The notes below the pieces were generated by a model. That model saw nothing but the letters and a program-made list of their open reading frames with translations, did not search any database and was not told the DNA's origin. The position numbers were made by a program, and so were the translations under genes. A stretch of DNA of 64,000 nucleotides from Datnioides undecimradiatus (taxonomy: Eukaryota > Chordata > Actinopteri > Lobotiformes > Datnioididae). Shown one piece after another: positions 12,115 to 26,311 of the stretch (positions are counted from its first letter, which is position 1; the number at the start of each line of letters is the position of its first letter). Where the stretch lies: assembly GCA_008933995.1 (NCBI GenBank), contig WARS01000063.1:2732012-2796011 (forward strand), given 5' to 3'.

Positions 12115-14340
12115 CGTGTCTGCAGCTACAATTGTCACGAGGACATCCGGTCCACTAAACCACAGGAGGGTGTGGTGGTGGGGGAGAGTGCAGCAACACG
12201 GCAGGGCAAGATCTGTAAATGTTTCTGTTTTATTTAGCTATTAACTCGCATCTAATGCTTTTTAGCGTTTCTCAGTGTCGGTGGGAAGGATCCTGCGTGA
12301 CGCAGTTGCTCGCTGCCGTTACCTGTTCATGTGAACAAGGGGGCCGAGGACAGAGCATAGCTCACATCCTGTTTATCTGATCGACAGTGTCCTCTCACTT
12401 CATACAAAATAAACAGGCTGCACGGAGGCGCCTCACTCAAGTCTCAAAGATCATGATATTCTGACGCAGTTCAAACAGACAAATGTTTTCATTCATGTTT
12501 CCCATAAAAGTTCAGCATTTGTTTGCTCATCAGATGTTCATTCTGATATTCATACATCTGCACACTAAACACAACGCTGCAGTCAGAGGCTGCTCAGCTG
12601 GAAACAGGGGAACTGAACCTGTTTGTTTAATCTGAATAAAGAACCAGGTAAAGCTGCTCACTGTGGCTGTTTGTGTATGATGAAGAACACAACACTTTTC
12701 TCTTTGGAGCCTTTGAGATTTCCAGTCTGATGTTGTGTTCGTACCCCAGCCCAGACCCTTAAATGTGTTAGACACTGGGAGTTTTGGGTGTTGCATGGTC
12801 TCCAGGTCACATCCTTCAGGGCAAACTGTCATGACGTGCATCACCTGGAGACAGCAGAGGTCTTTGAATTACAAATGCTGAACAATGAGTCTTTCACCGC
12901 CACAACCACAGCTAATGTCATGGCGTGTCACACAGGAAACAGGGAAACATCTGGGTTGGACCCAAATACAGACTGGAGACGTGGATCAGTCACTGGTCAA
13001 CAGTGTAATATCAAAACCGGCTTACAGGTCAAGGCAGATAGGGCCAAAAGACAGATCAGGTAACAGGCAGCAACAGGAAACAGACTCAAAGAGACGCAGG
13101 AGGAGAGACATTCGCCAAAACAGGAAGTAACAACGGACAGACAGAACTCAAAACCAGGAAAACTAGAGCAGTGTTGTGGTTTGAAGTTTCTTTAGGCGAG
13201 TTTCAGTCTCTGCGGTTTTATGTGGTCTGAAGAGCGACGGGAAAGCAGACAAACAGGAAACACTCAGACGTGTAGTGAAGATCTGTGTCAAAGATTAACT
13301 AAATAATGAACAATAGCAACTTGTTTCAACTTGACAGTGTTGTGATGTTTGTCTTCCAGAGGAAAAGGATCAGCTCATCAACCTTTTACACCTGCAAATA
13401 ACAAAATACTAAAATAACGAAAACTCAAAGATCTGCTGCTGTTGTCAGAATCAGGTTTGTGTGTCACTCAGAAGGTGATTATCAGCGATCCAGGACGAAT
13501 GAAGGCGATGTCTTTGGATGTGGTCCAACTTTGCACCAGGAGAGAGGTTTAAAGATGGACAAAGTCATGGTCTTGCAACCAGTGTGAAGGAATTGCAGGT
13601 GACACAATTTGACCAACGTCTGCTAACCAGCCAAAAGGAAAACAGCATGAAACGATGCACTGATTCACGTCGGACTGGTCCAAACCAGTGTTTGTGAAGT
13701 CTCGTTGAGTCGCAACAGCTCCTCTTCCTCCTCTTTGCATGTTTTCAGAGGTCATAAGTTGTTCAGTGGTGAAGACGCCTTCACTGACATTAGTTAAACT
13801 GCAGCACCGTTAGTGCTGTGGGCTGCTCAGACACCACAAGCTAACTCGACCACAAAACCATTGTTATCAGCTTCTCCGCCACAGAGATCTGCTGCTGCAG
13901 GCCTTTGGTTTAATTTGGTGATGATCTGTGTGTTTACATGCTGCCTGAACCTTCTGGGTTAGTGTGAGATCAGTGTGTCTTGTGTCTTGTGCATTAGCAG
14001 TGTGGCACCTAAATAATAAATAATAATAACCATTAGCGAGCTAACTCTTCATACGTAGCCTGTATCCTGGCGGCATTAACAGGAATAAGCTAATGCATTA
14101 TGTGCTTCAGCTCCTACAACGCTAATGTCATGTGGAAGTTAAATACCTTCTTTTTAAATTATAATAAACATTTATGCTGACACTGAATTTGCAGTGATGT
14201 CTGGTAAATCTCAAATTTAAACAGTTTAAAGCTTAATTAAAAACATCTCACGTCGGCTGGAAAGACACAGCAGCTGACAAACAGCAGGGGTCATTAATAA
14301 TATATGAATCACACGTCTCACACTCTCACATGATATAATA
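12115..14340. other. intergenic, no gene seen
   Basis: No exon with conserved coding could be recognised. At about 12900-13140 there is a CAGG/AACAGG-rich stretch (CAGGTAACAGGCAGCAACAGG) that resembles non-autonomous DNA-transposon filler common in fish, without visible inverted repeats. The remainder is unremarkable AT-rich sequence that should hold the promoter of the minus-strand receptor on its left side. Confidence 0.45.
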
Positions 14341-14346
14341 TTTATT
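14341..14346 (-). terminator. polyadenylation signal of slc9b2
   Basis: TTTATT on plus (AATAAA on minus) lies 392 bases past the slc9b2 stop codon at 14738-14740. It is the first good signal downstream. Confidence 0.6.
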
Positions 14347-14737
14347 TTTTCATGAAAGCCCATTACCATCAGGAGAAACACATGAAATATGAAGAATGGA
14401 AAATGAATGATCTAAAGAGAGTCATATAATAATAGAAAGTAGCTCTTTGATTTACTGCCTCCTACTTTGAGTTAGACTTCCCTCAAACCTCTTCTACTTT
14501 TAATCGCTCTTGACTGTCGGAAATGTTGGATCTGAGCTTCTGTAGCATGAACCGACACAGGAAGTGATTTCTCTTCTTTCAGCGTAATCACATCAGCCAC
14601 ATACAGCTGAGGTAACGCATGTCAAAGCATAGAAGAAACACAGAGCAAAGGCTTATTAAAAAACATAAGTGCATCTACAGACGGTTAACTTAAGGAGAAT
14701 AATATATAGCTGTCTTTTCTCCGTCCAATCAGAAGCC

Positions 14738-17694
14738 TCATAGCTTGCTTTCAAGAGTCAGGTTGTCTTTTTCCTGACCAATCCCATTGCTGCCTGGAGT
14801 TGTGGCTTCACCTTCTGGGTGATCTGTTGGGAATAGGATTAATAATATTAAAAGAAATATGGCCTATCAGTATCTATCAGCCTTATCTATCTTATCTATA
14901 TCTATCTAACAACCCGTCTGGTTGTGAGTTTATGTGTGCTGACCTTTGACCTGCCAGGCCAGGAGGCGTGGTCCTGCCAGTCCGATGCCCAGCGCTCCGA
15001 TGGGGGCTGTGGTCAGGATAGCTAACACAGCTAATGTTAGCACGTCCAAACCAAACTTAATCAAGGTCTTGTCTCCCTCCTCCCTCGCCATGTCCAGCGC
15101 CTTGGACCCAATGGCAGCCTGACACAGAACAAACAGGAACACATGAACTGACAAACAACTTCTATAGAAGACTCTAAAGATTCATGAAGCCACAGGGAGC
15201 TCCTCTGTAAAGCTGTTAGAAAGTTCTAGAGGTAGACCGATGAGGTTCTAAAGGTCTTTTGAATGGATCTAACAATAACATCTTTTAAGCCTCTATTAAT
15301 CATAGATGATATTTTTATGGGTCATTTACGTGGTTCTTCTCAGTGATGAGGTTCTAGATAGTTTTACTGCGGGGGGGTTCTAGGGGTTATTCAGGTGCTC
15401 ACTGTTCATGTTCTTGGTGTCATTGACAAGGTTTTATGGTTCTTTAGGGAGTTCTAGCAGTCAGTGAGATGGTTCAAGGGGTCCTGTCACAATTAATAAG
15501 CTTCTGGTAGTAGTAGTGATGTTCTAGTGGTCCTAAAAGAAGTTCTTGTCATATTGGTCCTGTACAAGGTTTTAGCACCCACAGGGAAGGTCTCAGGGGT
15601 CATGTAGGTTCTAGTTCTATTCAGCGATGAGGTTCTAAGGGTTGTGTTGCCGTGGTACAGACTCACACAGACCTGTACAGTGGCTTTAGGCAGCCAGGCC
15701 ACAGAGATGAAGAACTTCTCCCTCAGGTTGAATCCTCCAAAATGAACCAGCAGGAAGGTGACGAGCAGGCGGATCACCAAACCAATGCTGATACAGCCCA
15801 GACCCAAACCTGAACACAGAGACCAGAACAACAAAGAGGGTAAAGTTCCAGTCTGTATCTTTGTTTGTTTGTTATGAGTTCGGTTCTTACCCACTGTGCT
15901 GGGGCTGAGGTTTGCTATGGTTATCTCTGCTCCAATCAGACCAAAGAGCAGCGGCTGAAATACATCCCAAGACCGACCCACCATGGCTGCCACCGGGGCC
16001 TGAATTATGAGATAAACATGATAAACAACAGTGAGAGACATGCTGTGATGTGTAAACACGGCTGAATCCAGGTGTTTAATCCAGATTAGAAAGGTTCTGA
16101 TTTGTGTCACCTTGTTGGTCTTCCAGCCCAGAGCGGCCAGAAAGGCCAGTACCAGAGTACAGAGACCTCCAGCCCCGGCAAACCCAATAACATGACTGAA
16201 GAAGACTGAGAATATGGACAGACCCAGCAACATGAGAGTCCTCCTCAGCACCAGGTCCTCCTGAAGGCAGACATACACTTACATTTACATTTACATTACA
16301 TTTATATTAAACATTTAACATCATCACCTGGGTTAGTGTGAGATCCTCTACCTGGTCTTTGCTGGGGAAGCAGCACAAGAACAGACCCAGGATCAGCCCG
16401 GCTATGATCCCGCCCACCACCTCCAGAAGACCCTTAAGTATGTTCATCCACGTGGACCCTGCAGGGCAAACACAGATCATATAGGACAGACTAAAGAAGA
16501 TCTGAAAAGAACCGAATGGAACAGAATGAAATACAACAGAGCATCTTGTCCTGTACAGACCTGTAGAGAAGGCGATGCCCAGGCATGTAGAGAACCCGGT
16601 TATGGCCAGAATATCATCAAAACTCCCAGCAGCCATCAGCAGCGTGGGGATACCCTGAACAACAACACAGAACATTGTTAAAGAGAGGACAGAACATCAG
16701 AACATGTCAATTGAATGTAACTGGGGTCATGAAGTTGATTCTACAAGCCTTTGAAGGAGGTCCAGGGGACCTTGGAGAGGTTCTACTGTGGCTATAAAGG
16801 ATTTCAGAGGTGCTTTACCAAGGTTGAACAAATAAACTTGGATCTGTGTGCTAGCCTGTGTTCTCCAGTATCAACATCAGAACACCAAACCTGTAAGAGC
16901 TGTAATCCTCCTCTAATGACCATGTCTTCCACTATGTTCCACACATTTACACTGAAGCTGTTCTAGAGGCTCATGGTGGAACAACAGCTTCCCCACACAT
17001 TTACTTTTAGCACCTTTTTATACATTTTTTAGATTCCTAAAGCAGGTTTTAGCTGTCCTTAAGGTGGTTCTAGTGGTCATTGAGGGGTTCTATGAGTCTC
17101 TAGGCCTAATGGTCATTAAAGGAGGATTACAGCTGTTACAGGTGGTTCTTGTACTAACTGAAGGGCTTTTGGTAGTACTTAGGTAGGTTCTTGTTGTCAG
17201 AAAAAGGTGATCTGAAAGTTCATTGAGAGGATTTTAGTTCTTCAGGTGTATTTTTTTAGTATTGTGGAAGGTCAGGTGTTCTTTCACAAGGTTCTATAGG
17301 TGGTTCTTGTGGTCACTGAGGAGGTTCCAGGACCCTTTAAGGCGGCTCAAATGGTCACTAAGGGGGAATTAAAGCCTCTAAAGATGGTTCTTGTACTCAT
17401 TGTGTAGTGGTCTTTTTTGAGGTTCTTGTTATTGTAAAGGGGGTTCTAACTGTATAAATTTTAAAATTCTTTGTTTGCTGTGTTCAGTGAGCAGGTCCTG
17501 TGGATCTGCAGGTGGTTCCAGAGGGTTTTCAGGATAATCTTAGTCCACCTGCTCCCTCTGGTGGCAGACTGCTGAATCACCTGAGATCAGACTCATGCTG
17601 ATTGGTTTACCTTCTCCACCCCGTAACCTTCTCTCTGCAGGAGCAACATGGAAGGAACCACGACGGCCGGAGACACTGCAGCCAGGACGAAACT

Positions 17695-17733
<39 letters not shown>

Positions 17734-17922
17734 GGTATAACATTACAATCAGATGATAACATTATGTGCGTGTGTGTGTGTGTGTGTGTGTTACCCCAGT
17801 ATGAAGCCCCAGACCCACGGCAGACCAATCAGGAAGTGAGAAACCACGGCAACAATGCAGGCCTCCACCACACACGGACCAATCGCAAGACGCACACACA
17901 CCGTCTTCAGACGCCTCAATGC

Positions 17923-17956
<34 letters not shown>

Positions 17957-20001
17957 AGTCATGAAGCATATGCAATATATTTGTGAGTGTGTGAGTGTGA
18001 GTGTGAGTGTGTGTGTGCTCCCTTACTGACGGGTCAAGGCCCAGCCCAGCTCGGGTCAGGATGATTGACAGGGCGATGTTCCTCAGAGCTGCAGACCAGT
18101 GGGTGTCGATGAAGACGGCGTCAGTGATGTAGGGGACGTTACGCAGCAGCAGACCTGCCAGCAGCATCCCTGCAGCGGAGTCACACAGTCAGACTAACAG
18201 GACGTAAAACCATGTCCAGGAGAGACAGGAAACCGAAACTGACTCTGATCTGATCAGACCGGGTTCAGATGCTCGTACCCAGCAGTGGGGGGAACGGGGG
18301 CAGCGAGGGCAGCTGGACCATTCCCACCAGTTTTCCTCCCAGCACGGAGCAGATGAAGAGGATGACAATGCCGAACAGGTTCCCCCCAGGCAGACACTCA
18401 CTTCCTGTGATGGACCAGATGACTCCGAACAGCAGAGTGAAGAGACACGCTGCACACACACACACACACACACACACCTGTGATTTCTCTAAATCTCGTG
18501 GACATGTTTGAAGACACAGTGTCAGTGGATCCTGTTCTCCAGAGGAAGAACCTGCAGATTCAGCAGCAGGAGCTTTGCTACAGCGCCACCTTCAGGTTTC
18601 AGGAGAGTTCAGCCGTCAGTTAATCCACTTCCTGATGAGCAGAGCGTTTGTTACCTTTGGTGACGAGCAGGTTGATGAGTCCCTGTGGTCGAGGACACCT
18701 GTCCCTTAGGCTGGTACAAGAAGAACAGCAGGAGGATGAGTCGGACGCTGCCATCTTCATCTGAACGCACACAGGTATATATGGTTATATATATTTATAC
18801 ATATATATGTTAATATGCTCATGTTTCGAGACAAACTTAGCAACAACAACAGTTTGTCAACAGCATCACTGTTGCTCAGGTGGATCCTGCCTGTTGACAG
18901 TCTCTGGATGTTGGGCAGCTCTTTCTGTGTCTAACAGGAGCTGCTAACAGGAGCTAACAGGAGCTGACAGCTAGCTGCTAACAGGAACTAACAGGAGCTG
19001 CTAACAGGAGCTGACAGCTAGCTGCTAACAGGAGCTAATAGGAGTGACAGCTAGCTGCTAAGAGGAGCTAACAGGAGCTGCTAACAGGAGCTAACAGGAG
19101 CTGACAGGAGCTGACAGCTAGCTGCTAAGAGGAGCTAACAGGAGCTGATACAGCTAGCTGCCAACAGGAGCTAACAGGAGCTGACAGCTAGCTGCTAACA
19201 GGAACTAAAAGGAGCTGCTAACAGGAGCTGACAGGAGCTGCTGACAGCAGCTGCTAACAGGAGCTAACAGGAGCTGACAGCAGCTGCTGACAGGAACTAA
19301 AAGGAGGCTAAGTAACAGGAGTTGCCACAGAGCGACAGCTAGCTGCTAACAGGAGCTAACACAGGAGCTGACAGCTAGCTGCTAACAGGAACTAAAAGGA
19401 GCGCTAACAGGAGCTTTGACACAGCTGGGGGCTGCTAACAGGAGTTTGGAGGGGAGCTAACAGGCGCCTAACAGGAGCTGACAGCTAGCTAACAGGGAGC
19501 TAACAGGGGCTAACAGGAGCTGCTAACAGGTGCTAACAGAAGCTGACAGCTAGCTGCTAACAGGAGCTGCTAACAGGAGCTAACAGGAGCTGACAGGTAG
19601 CTGCAAATAGGAGCTAACAGAAGCTAACAGCTCACTGTTCATGGTGCTAAATACGAAAACGTAAACACAGATAGAGAAAGCATCTCCATGGAAACAACAT
19701 CCTGCACTTCTGACTGTACCACCCCACTGACTGAGCAGGAGGGACTGTTCAGAGCGTCTCAGTAGAACGGGTCTGAACACGGACTGTTGAGTCTGGGCAT
19801 GATGGATGCTAAAGACACACACACACACACACTCATAGTTTCAGAGTTCAGGGTTATCTGAATTCAACCCCTGTGTGTGTGTGTGCGCGCTGTTGACCAC
19901 TCACCTCGGCAGTGTTGTCCAGTTCATCCGTCTTGCTCCGAGGCAGGACAGTGATCTCTCTCTCCTCCTGACTGACCTGAACTTTACTCCCTCGCTTCAG
20001 C

Positions 20002-20047
<46 letters not shown>

Positions 20048-20082
20048 AAATTAGTTATTATAAAAGGGAACACAGTGTGTAG

Positions 20083-20129
<47 letters not shown>

Positions 20130-20264
20130 AGGATTTGCACTTTGTCCACCACAACAGAACAAAACCTGTCTGAGCTGAGCTGAGTGTCTGTGTGTGTGTG
20201 TGTGTATGTGTGTGTGTCTGTGTGTGTTGCTACCTTTGTGAGGACCGATGTCAGCTTTGAACAT
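14738..20264 (-). CDS. slc9b2: sodium/hydrogen exchanger 9B2 (NHA2)
   Basis: Cation/proton antiporter of the CPA2 type, exchanging Na+ or Li+ for H+ across plasma or organelle membranes. Exons: 20264-20234, 19990-19905, 18760-18655, 18449-18279, 18169-18027, 17922-17795, 17692-17611, 16654-16561, 16458-16352, 16260-16111, 15999-15891, 15809-15673, 15118-14944, 14823-14738. Every junction is in phase; the sum is 1605 nt, 534 aa, against 537 aa for human NHA2. Hydrophobic helices fill exons 4-13 (LFGIVILFICSVLGG, NIALSIILTRAGLGLD, LFGLIGAEITIANLS). The paired aspartates of the transport core are in GSFDDILAITGF (exon 16654-16561), matching the Asp-Asp pair essential in NHA2. The N- and C-terminal ends are hydrophilic; the protein ends ESKL. 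The start ATG (20262-20264) is the weakest point: exon 3 also begins with ATG at 18758-18760 and could be an alternative start. The acceptor of exon 2 could instead be at 19994. Intron 2 carries a 700-bp minisatellite. Confidence 0.93.
18930..19640. repeat. minisatellite built on GCTAACAGGAGCT
   Basis: About 700 bp of irregular tandem GCTAACAGGAGCT and GACAGCTAGCT units in the intron between slc9b2 exons 19905 and 18760. Units vary by single-base changes and small gains and losses. The same core returns at 25590-25672 inside corin. Confidence 0.9.
20004..20126. repeat. (TG)n and (GA)n microsatellites
   Basis: A pure (TG)n run at about 20004-20043 is followed by a (GA)n run at about 20087-20126, within the first slc9b2 intron. 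Confidence 0.9.
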
Positions 20265-20544
20265 TTGTTCGACCTGTGATTTGAACAGTGAGTGTGTGGC
20301 TGCTGATCGTGTGTCAGAGCACACCTGTGATTTATACTCTAACGTTTGGACCGACTCATAAACACGCACACACGCACACACACACACTCTGTTTGCACAT
20401 TCCTCCACTTGTTCCCACACTTCTCCTCTTGTTCTTCCTGTTTCCCATCCATCATCCTTCTCTGTCATTTAATAAACAGGATTTATTGTTTCATCACAGT
20501 AATCATTAAACCAGCAGATACACTCACATCTCTTTGACACACAC

Positions 20545-20590
<46 letters not shown>

Positions 20591-21671
20591 ACCATGGAAA
20601 ATGTTGTGTGGTAACTTGAGCTTAAATACCCCCTGAACTCTGCTGCAGCACCACCCACAGGACACACTGTTCATGATTTACTACAGCAGCAGTGACTGAT
20701 CGATCATCTGATCAATCATCAGGTCGTCCATACATCGACAGTTTGTCCAGATCCTTTACAGCAGGGATTCGCACACACACAGATTCACACACACACACAC
20801 AGGTTCATACACGCACACACACACAGGTTCATACACACACACACATACACAGGTTCAAACACACACACACACACACACACACAGGTTCAAACACACACAC
20901 ACACACACACACAGGTTCATACACACACACCTCTGCCTGTCTCTGTCCGTCGTCACGCGGCCGACAGTAGCGTTTGGTGGATTCTTCGTCCATCATCTGA
21001 GACAGAGACACAAACACATGTGATCATTACGCCTGAGGTCACTGACTAATTAATGACATCACTAATTAGTCACATTAGAACAACCAGGTTTCATTATTGC
21101 TTTGCTAACAGCTAGCTTAGCCTGCTGCACCACAGCCCTACTGGTGGCTAACGTTAGCAGTAAAACATCAGAGGACCGTACTCAAACCTTTAAGCCAGTA
21201 ACATTACTCCTTACTGAACAAAGTAATCAAATTATTGTGAGACAGATTACTGAGACTGGATGCAGCATGTCCCCACAGAGCAGCAGAGTCAAACCAATCA
21301 ATCAGCCAATCAATCAGCCAATCAGTCAGTAAATCAGCCAATCATCCAATCAATCAGCCAATCAGTCACCACCCACAGAGCCAGTGATGAACTCATTTAC
21401 TGGATTTAATTATAGTGAACCAAATGACTCTTTAACAGAGTCAGAGCTGCTGTGATTAATTACACTTATCAATATTATCAGACTGTGTCTCTGGTGTCAC
21501 TGCTGCAGATGGCAGATCACAGTATTGGTTCAGTATTGGTTCAGTATTGATGCCCCGTGTTTTCAATAAAAACTAACATTTTGGATTTTTAATGAGAGTG
21601 GCTTCACCACACTCATTAATCAACACATGGAGTTAATAAACATTATAACACAGCAATAAATCTCTGAATAT

Positions 21672-21703
<32 letters not shown>

Positions 21704-21925
21704 ATTGTGATTAATTACTTATCAAAGTCTTTATATCACAAACACACTCTTACCTTGGTAAAGAGCCGTGTGACTGCAACAAAGAGGAGAAGACGACTGA
21801 CGACTGAGTCACAGACCAGCAACAGGTCACACATGTGTGTGTGTGTGTGTGTGTGTGTGTTAATAACAGTTGGCTTTTTACTCTGTTGTGTTTGTTGCTT
21901 TGCTAAATGACAGTCGTCACAGACG

Positions 21926-21963
<38 letters not shown>

Positions 21964-24900
21964 CCTGACATTATGGAAACACAGGTCGACTGCATTAATA
22001 CCAGGCTATCACACACACACACACACACAGACTGATGGCTGCCTGCAGACACTAACACGTCTCATTATCTTTAGATAATAGCAGGTGTGTGTGTCTGTGT
22101 GTGCGCACGTGTGAAGCACTGACAGCATTGTTCAAACACCTGATTAACACACCTCACACAGCTGCTCAGATGATTGACAGCTCCAAGCGAATAGAGCCTC
22201 TTGTGGACACACTGACATCATGTGGATTCATCCGCCGCTGAAAGTAGTCCCTGGCACACACTGTGGCTCCTCCTGATTGGCAGAAGCTACAGCGAGCAGC
22301 TGTTTGAGGGGATCCACGTAGCACGTTGTGCTTCAGAGCTTCACTGTTCTCATGTTGCTGAACGACACGTTACATACATCAGGTGTGTTTGCTCCCAGTG
22401 TCACAGCGAGTCCGGGATCAGAGGTATTCAACCGTCAGTCCTTACAGACCACCTTTATTGATTTCACATGCTGTTAATACACAACATTTGTGTTATTACA
22501 AACGACAGCGGGGTTTTGAAGAGTCTTCTTACTTCATCAGAGCATCTTCAATCCTGGACCGACGACATGTAGAGTTAACGAGGAGTTAACGAGGAGTTTG
22601 ATGCCAGTTCAGACTGGCTTTGAATAAAAATAAAAACCTTCGTCATTCATCTGTATTTCTGGAGCAGAGGAAGTGGAAACAGCCTGAATGTAGAGTGACG
22701 TTGCTGCATACAGGCTGTGAGTCACACACACACGCAAACACACACACAAAACAGAGTGTGTGTACAGTTTTATTGGTGGATACAAGGTGATACAAACCAA
22801 ATATTCACGTTTACACAAAAACATTACAGGCTACAGTCTGATCATAGAGCATCAGGTCCACAGAACTAAACAACAGCAGTCTTCATCACCATCATCTTCA
22901 TCACCACCATCATCATCACTATCTATATCATCATCTTCATCATCATCATCTTCATCCTCATCATCATCATGATAAAGTCGTAACAGCTAAATCAGGAAAT
23001 GACATCAGAAACACATTCACATACAAACGTGTGTATGAATATATGTTTCATGACTGCGTGTTCACACACGCGCGCGCCAGCAGCCCTGTGTAATTAGCGT
23101 GACATACAAAAAGCTGTAGAAAAATACTTTTAAAAAACCAAACACACAAAACAACAACAACAACAACCACTTGGAATGTTCTGGATGTCAGTTAGACATT
23201 AGCATGAGGGGCGCACTGGGCAATTTGTTGGGCAATTTGTGGGGCAACTCTGGGTTGGAGATGAATTCATTAATGTTCTTTGATGAGTAAAACATTTTAC
23301 TGTAGCTCTGCGTTTAAAACCGGCCGTGTTCGCTCGCTCGACTCCAACAGTCCGACTCGTCAAACTGATCTGAGGTTTCACTCATAAAGAACCTGACGAG
23401 CTCTGCAGACGAGACCTCATCAAAACATTAGCTCATCAAAACATTAGCATTTAGCTTGTATGCCGTATATGCATTGTCACTAATTTGACAGACTCGTTTC
23501 TGTGTTAGCTGAGCGTGCTAATTAACTTTAGCTGTGTGTGTTCAGCTAGCTAAAGTGCTACTGTTCAAATGACTGGATTAAAACCTGCAGACATGGCAAA
23601 GCTAATATAGCTTTATTGCTAACATGTGCCAACACAAACTCATGAACTAATTGTCCTAATATGCTACATTTGTGCTTCAAGTTCTAGCTGGCGCTAATGT
23701 GGCAGTTCAGTATCTGTGTTAGTGACTGTGCTAGCTAACGTTAGCATTATCATTGCAGCTAAAACAAACCTGCACACCTGCACTGTTAGCATTTGCTAAC
23801 ATCATGAAGATCAGCTAACTGTATTAGCATTAAGCTACAGTTAATGTGCAAGTACTGGACCTCTGAGCAGTGACCTTATGTTTTCATTGATCGCTATAGA
23901 AACGCTGACGAGTTTCTGTCTTTGCTGTTTCACCTTGGATTGAGATGTGACTCAAACATTGACGTGATCGAAGCCCAGAGGTAAATGTTGTCCATCAGAG
24001 TTGCCCCAATAAGTTGCCAGTGTGTTCAGAAGCAAAGAAATCCTGTCACTCCGTCTCACACACACGTACAGTACATTTTACAGGTAACAGGTTGTTTACT
24101 GCTAAGTTAAGTACAGGCACTATAGAATGAAGCATTGTGGGAAGTTGAGTCCTCAACTGGTTTGTTTCAGCTAGCAGCTTTTAGGAGTCCAGAGCTGAGA
24201 GCCTGAACGTTGTGACGATGGTACTTTCATGATGATTAAAGATCAGATGCGTGTTTGGGAATCGAGTGTGTGTGTGTTGGAACCACACACACACACACAT
24301 ACACACACACACACACACAACAAATCAACAACAAGGCGTGTTTGATGTCACGTGATGAGCTGAGGATCAGTTTCAGTTTCTGCTGCCAGAGGTAAAGTTC
24401 ACATCAGGACCCGGCGCTGAAGCTGCAGCTGAACACTGACTTCACACACACCGAGGTGTTTTGCTTTGTTCCACTAATGATGTGTGAATTATTTCATAGT
24501 TTGAATAACTAAATGTTTTTCCATGTTCAGAAATTTGATAAACTTGACGTCTGGATCCAGAAACAACTCAGTGAATTAGTTTTTGTCTAAACTGGAGCTT
24601 CCTCTGACACGTTAGCATTCAGCTGTAAACATTCATGTTCATCAGCAGTTTAACTTTATGTTTGTTCATTTGATGCAAACTCTCTGGGCTTCGTGCAACA
24701 AACGGCGCTGCAGATCAATAAACATGATAATCTGACGTTTACGCTAATCGTATGAGTGTGAGGTCTACAACAGCTCTACTCGCTAACTAGTTAGCATCTG
24801 TAATACTAGTTCATACTACTGCTCATACAGCAGTTAGCATCTGAAGGCTATCAGTATAGATATAGGCACAGGAAGAGAACTGAAGGTGTGTGAGACTGAC

Positions 24901-24981
24901 GATGACATCACTTCCTCCTGGAATGCTGAAGACAGGAAGCAGCGAGCTGGAGCAGGAAGTGTGTGTGTGTGCGTGTGTGTG
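20265..24981. other. intergenic region, includes likely corin 3' UTR
   Basis: The gap between the slc9b2 start and the corin stop. It holds (CA)n tracts with a repeated AGGTTCAT/AGGTTCAA spacer (20770-20935), AATCAGCC repeats (21290-21370), and more (CA)n/(TG)n near 21670, 21840, 21930 and 24280. Candidate minus-strand poly(A) signals for corin are at 23612-23617 and 22768-22773; either would give a long 3' UTR. No extra exon was recognised. Confidence 0.5.
22878..22973. repeat. (ATC)n trinucleotide repeat
   Basis: Imperfect CATCAT/CATCTTCAT repeat of about 95 bp. The poly-Ser open frame over it is an artefact of the repeat. Confidence 0.85.
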
Positions 24982-25459
24982 TCAGTCGGTCAGGTACGTG
25001 TGGATGTAGATCTGTTGTTGGATCCAGGGGGTGAAATGCGTCACGTTGCTGTAAACTCCAGGTCCGAGCACTTTGCTGAAGCACACGCTGCCCCACGACG
25101 TCAGGCCGAACAACGTCCAGCGGCCGCCGTCCTCCTCACACACCAACGGGCCGCCGCTGTCGCCCTAAACGTGCGCACACACACACACACACACACAAAC
25201 CGTAATGACGCCTGTGCTGGCCTGTATGTTCTCAGCTTAAAACAGACATCATCTGGTCTCTGAATCATTGAATCAGCAATGGACACGGCAGCAGCTGGTC
25301 CATGATGCTGAGCTGACGTTACCATGCAGGAGTCCACGGTCCCTGCATCATAGCCGGCGCAAAGCATTCTGGGAGTGATGGTCTTCATGTCGAAGTACGA
25401 CTGACACTGTGACAGCGAGATGATCCGAACCTCCCCCTCCTGCAGCTTGAAGGGCACTG

Positions 25460-25494
<35 letters not shown>

Positions 25495-26311
25495 TGTTCT
25501 ACATGTCTTTGGTTCAACACTTTGATTGAAAAAAGTCTTGAACGTTTGAAGAGTCGGACTTTCAAAAACTATAAAACATTGTGCGTCTAATGGGAGCTAA
25601 CAGGAGCTGCTAACAGGAGCTGCTAACAGGAGCTGCTAACAGGAGCTAACAGGAGTTGCTAACAGGAGCTAACTGTGTGTGTGCGTGCACTCACTCCTGT
25701 TGCCCATGTGACCCCAGCCTGTGATGTAACAGTAGGAGTCGGGTGAAGGGAGCTGGCCGAGCGCTGGCAGACAGACGGGTCTGACAAACTCTGTCTCCTC
25801 CACCTGAAAACGACACTCATCAATACCATCGATCAATACTGCCGATCGATCAATACTGCTGCTGTCCGCCTCTGACCTCCGAGTCCAGCTGCACCACGCT
25901 GATGTCGTAGTCCACCACCGCCCGGTTGTAGCGCGGGTGCACGATGATGGAGCGCACGCCGCGGCTCTGACTGTGAACACCTGGATGGTCGAGGTTATTG
26001 AGACCGAGCACCACCTTCCACAGCTCCGCACTCTCCCTCCTGTCACACACACACACACACAGTGTAATTCAACATGTTTAGGTCGTTAACCCTGCCACAC
26101 ACACACACACACACATCCGCTTACCCCTCAAAGCAGTGTGCCACCGTCAGAGCCCATCGCCGGCCAATGAGGACGCAGCCGCACACGTGACCGCTCTGAC
26201 CGCTCTGCAGCGAGCACTGCCACGGCCACGCCCCCCGCCGCGACACTCGCCCTCCCAGAATCCTCTTCTTCCTGTGCGGGTGGGTGCTCACCGCCGGACG
26301 CAGGCCACACT
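24982..26311 (-). other. corin: corin trypsin-like protease domain (five exons)
   Basis: Exon 26125-26311 holds the zymogen cleavage site KKR/ILGGR and the catalytic His in LTVAHC. Exon 25877-26039 holds the catalytic Asp in VVDYDISVV. Exons 25695-25803 and 25323-25456 carry [12 protein letters not shown] and the [10 protein letters not shown] region. Exon 24982-25164 begins with the catalytic Ser motif GDSGGPLVC and ends HTYLTD-stop. The full triad and all junction phases are intact, so this part should encode an active S1 protease. Confidence 0.93.

Noticed and set aside
22760..22972. poly-Ser open frame
   Set aside because: Direct product of the (ATC)n repeat.
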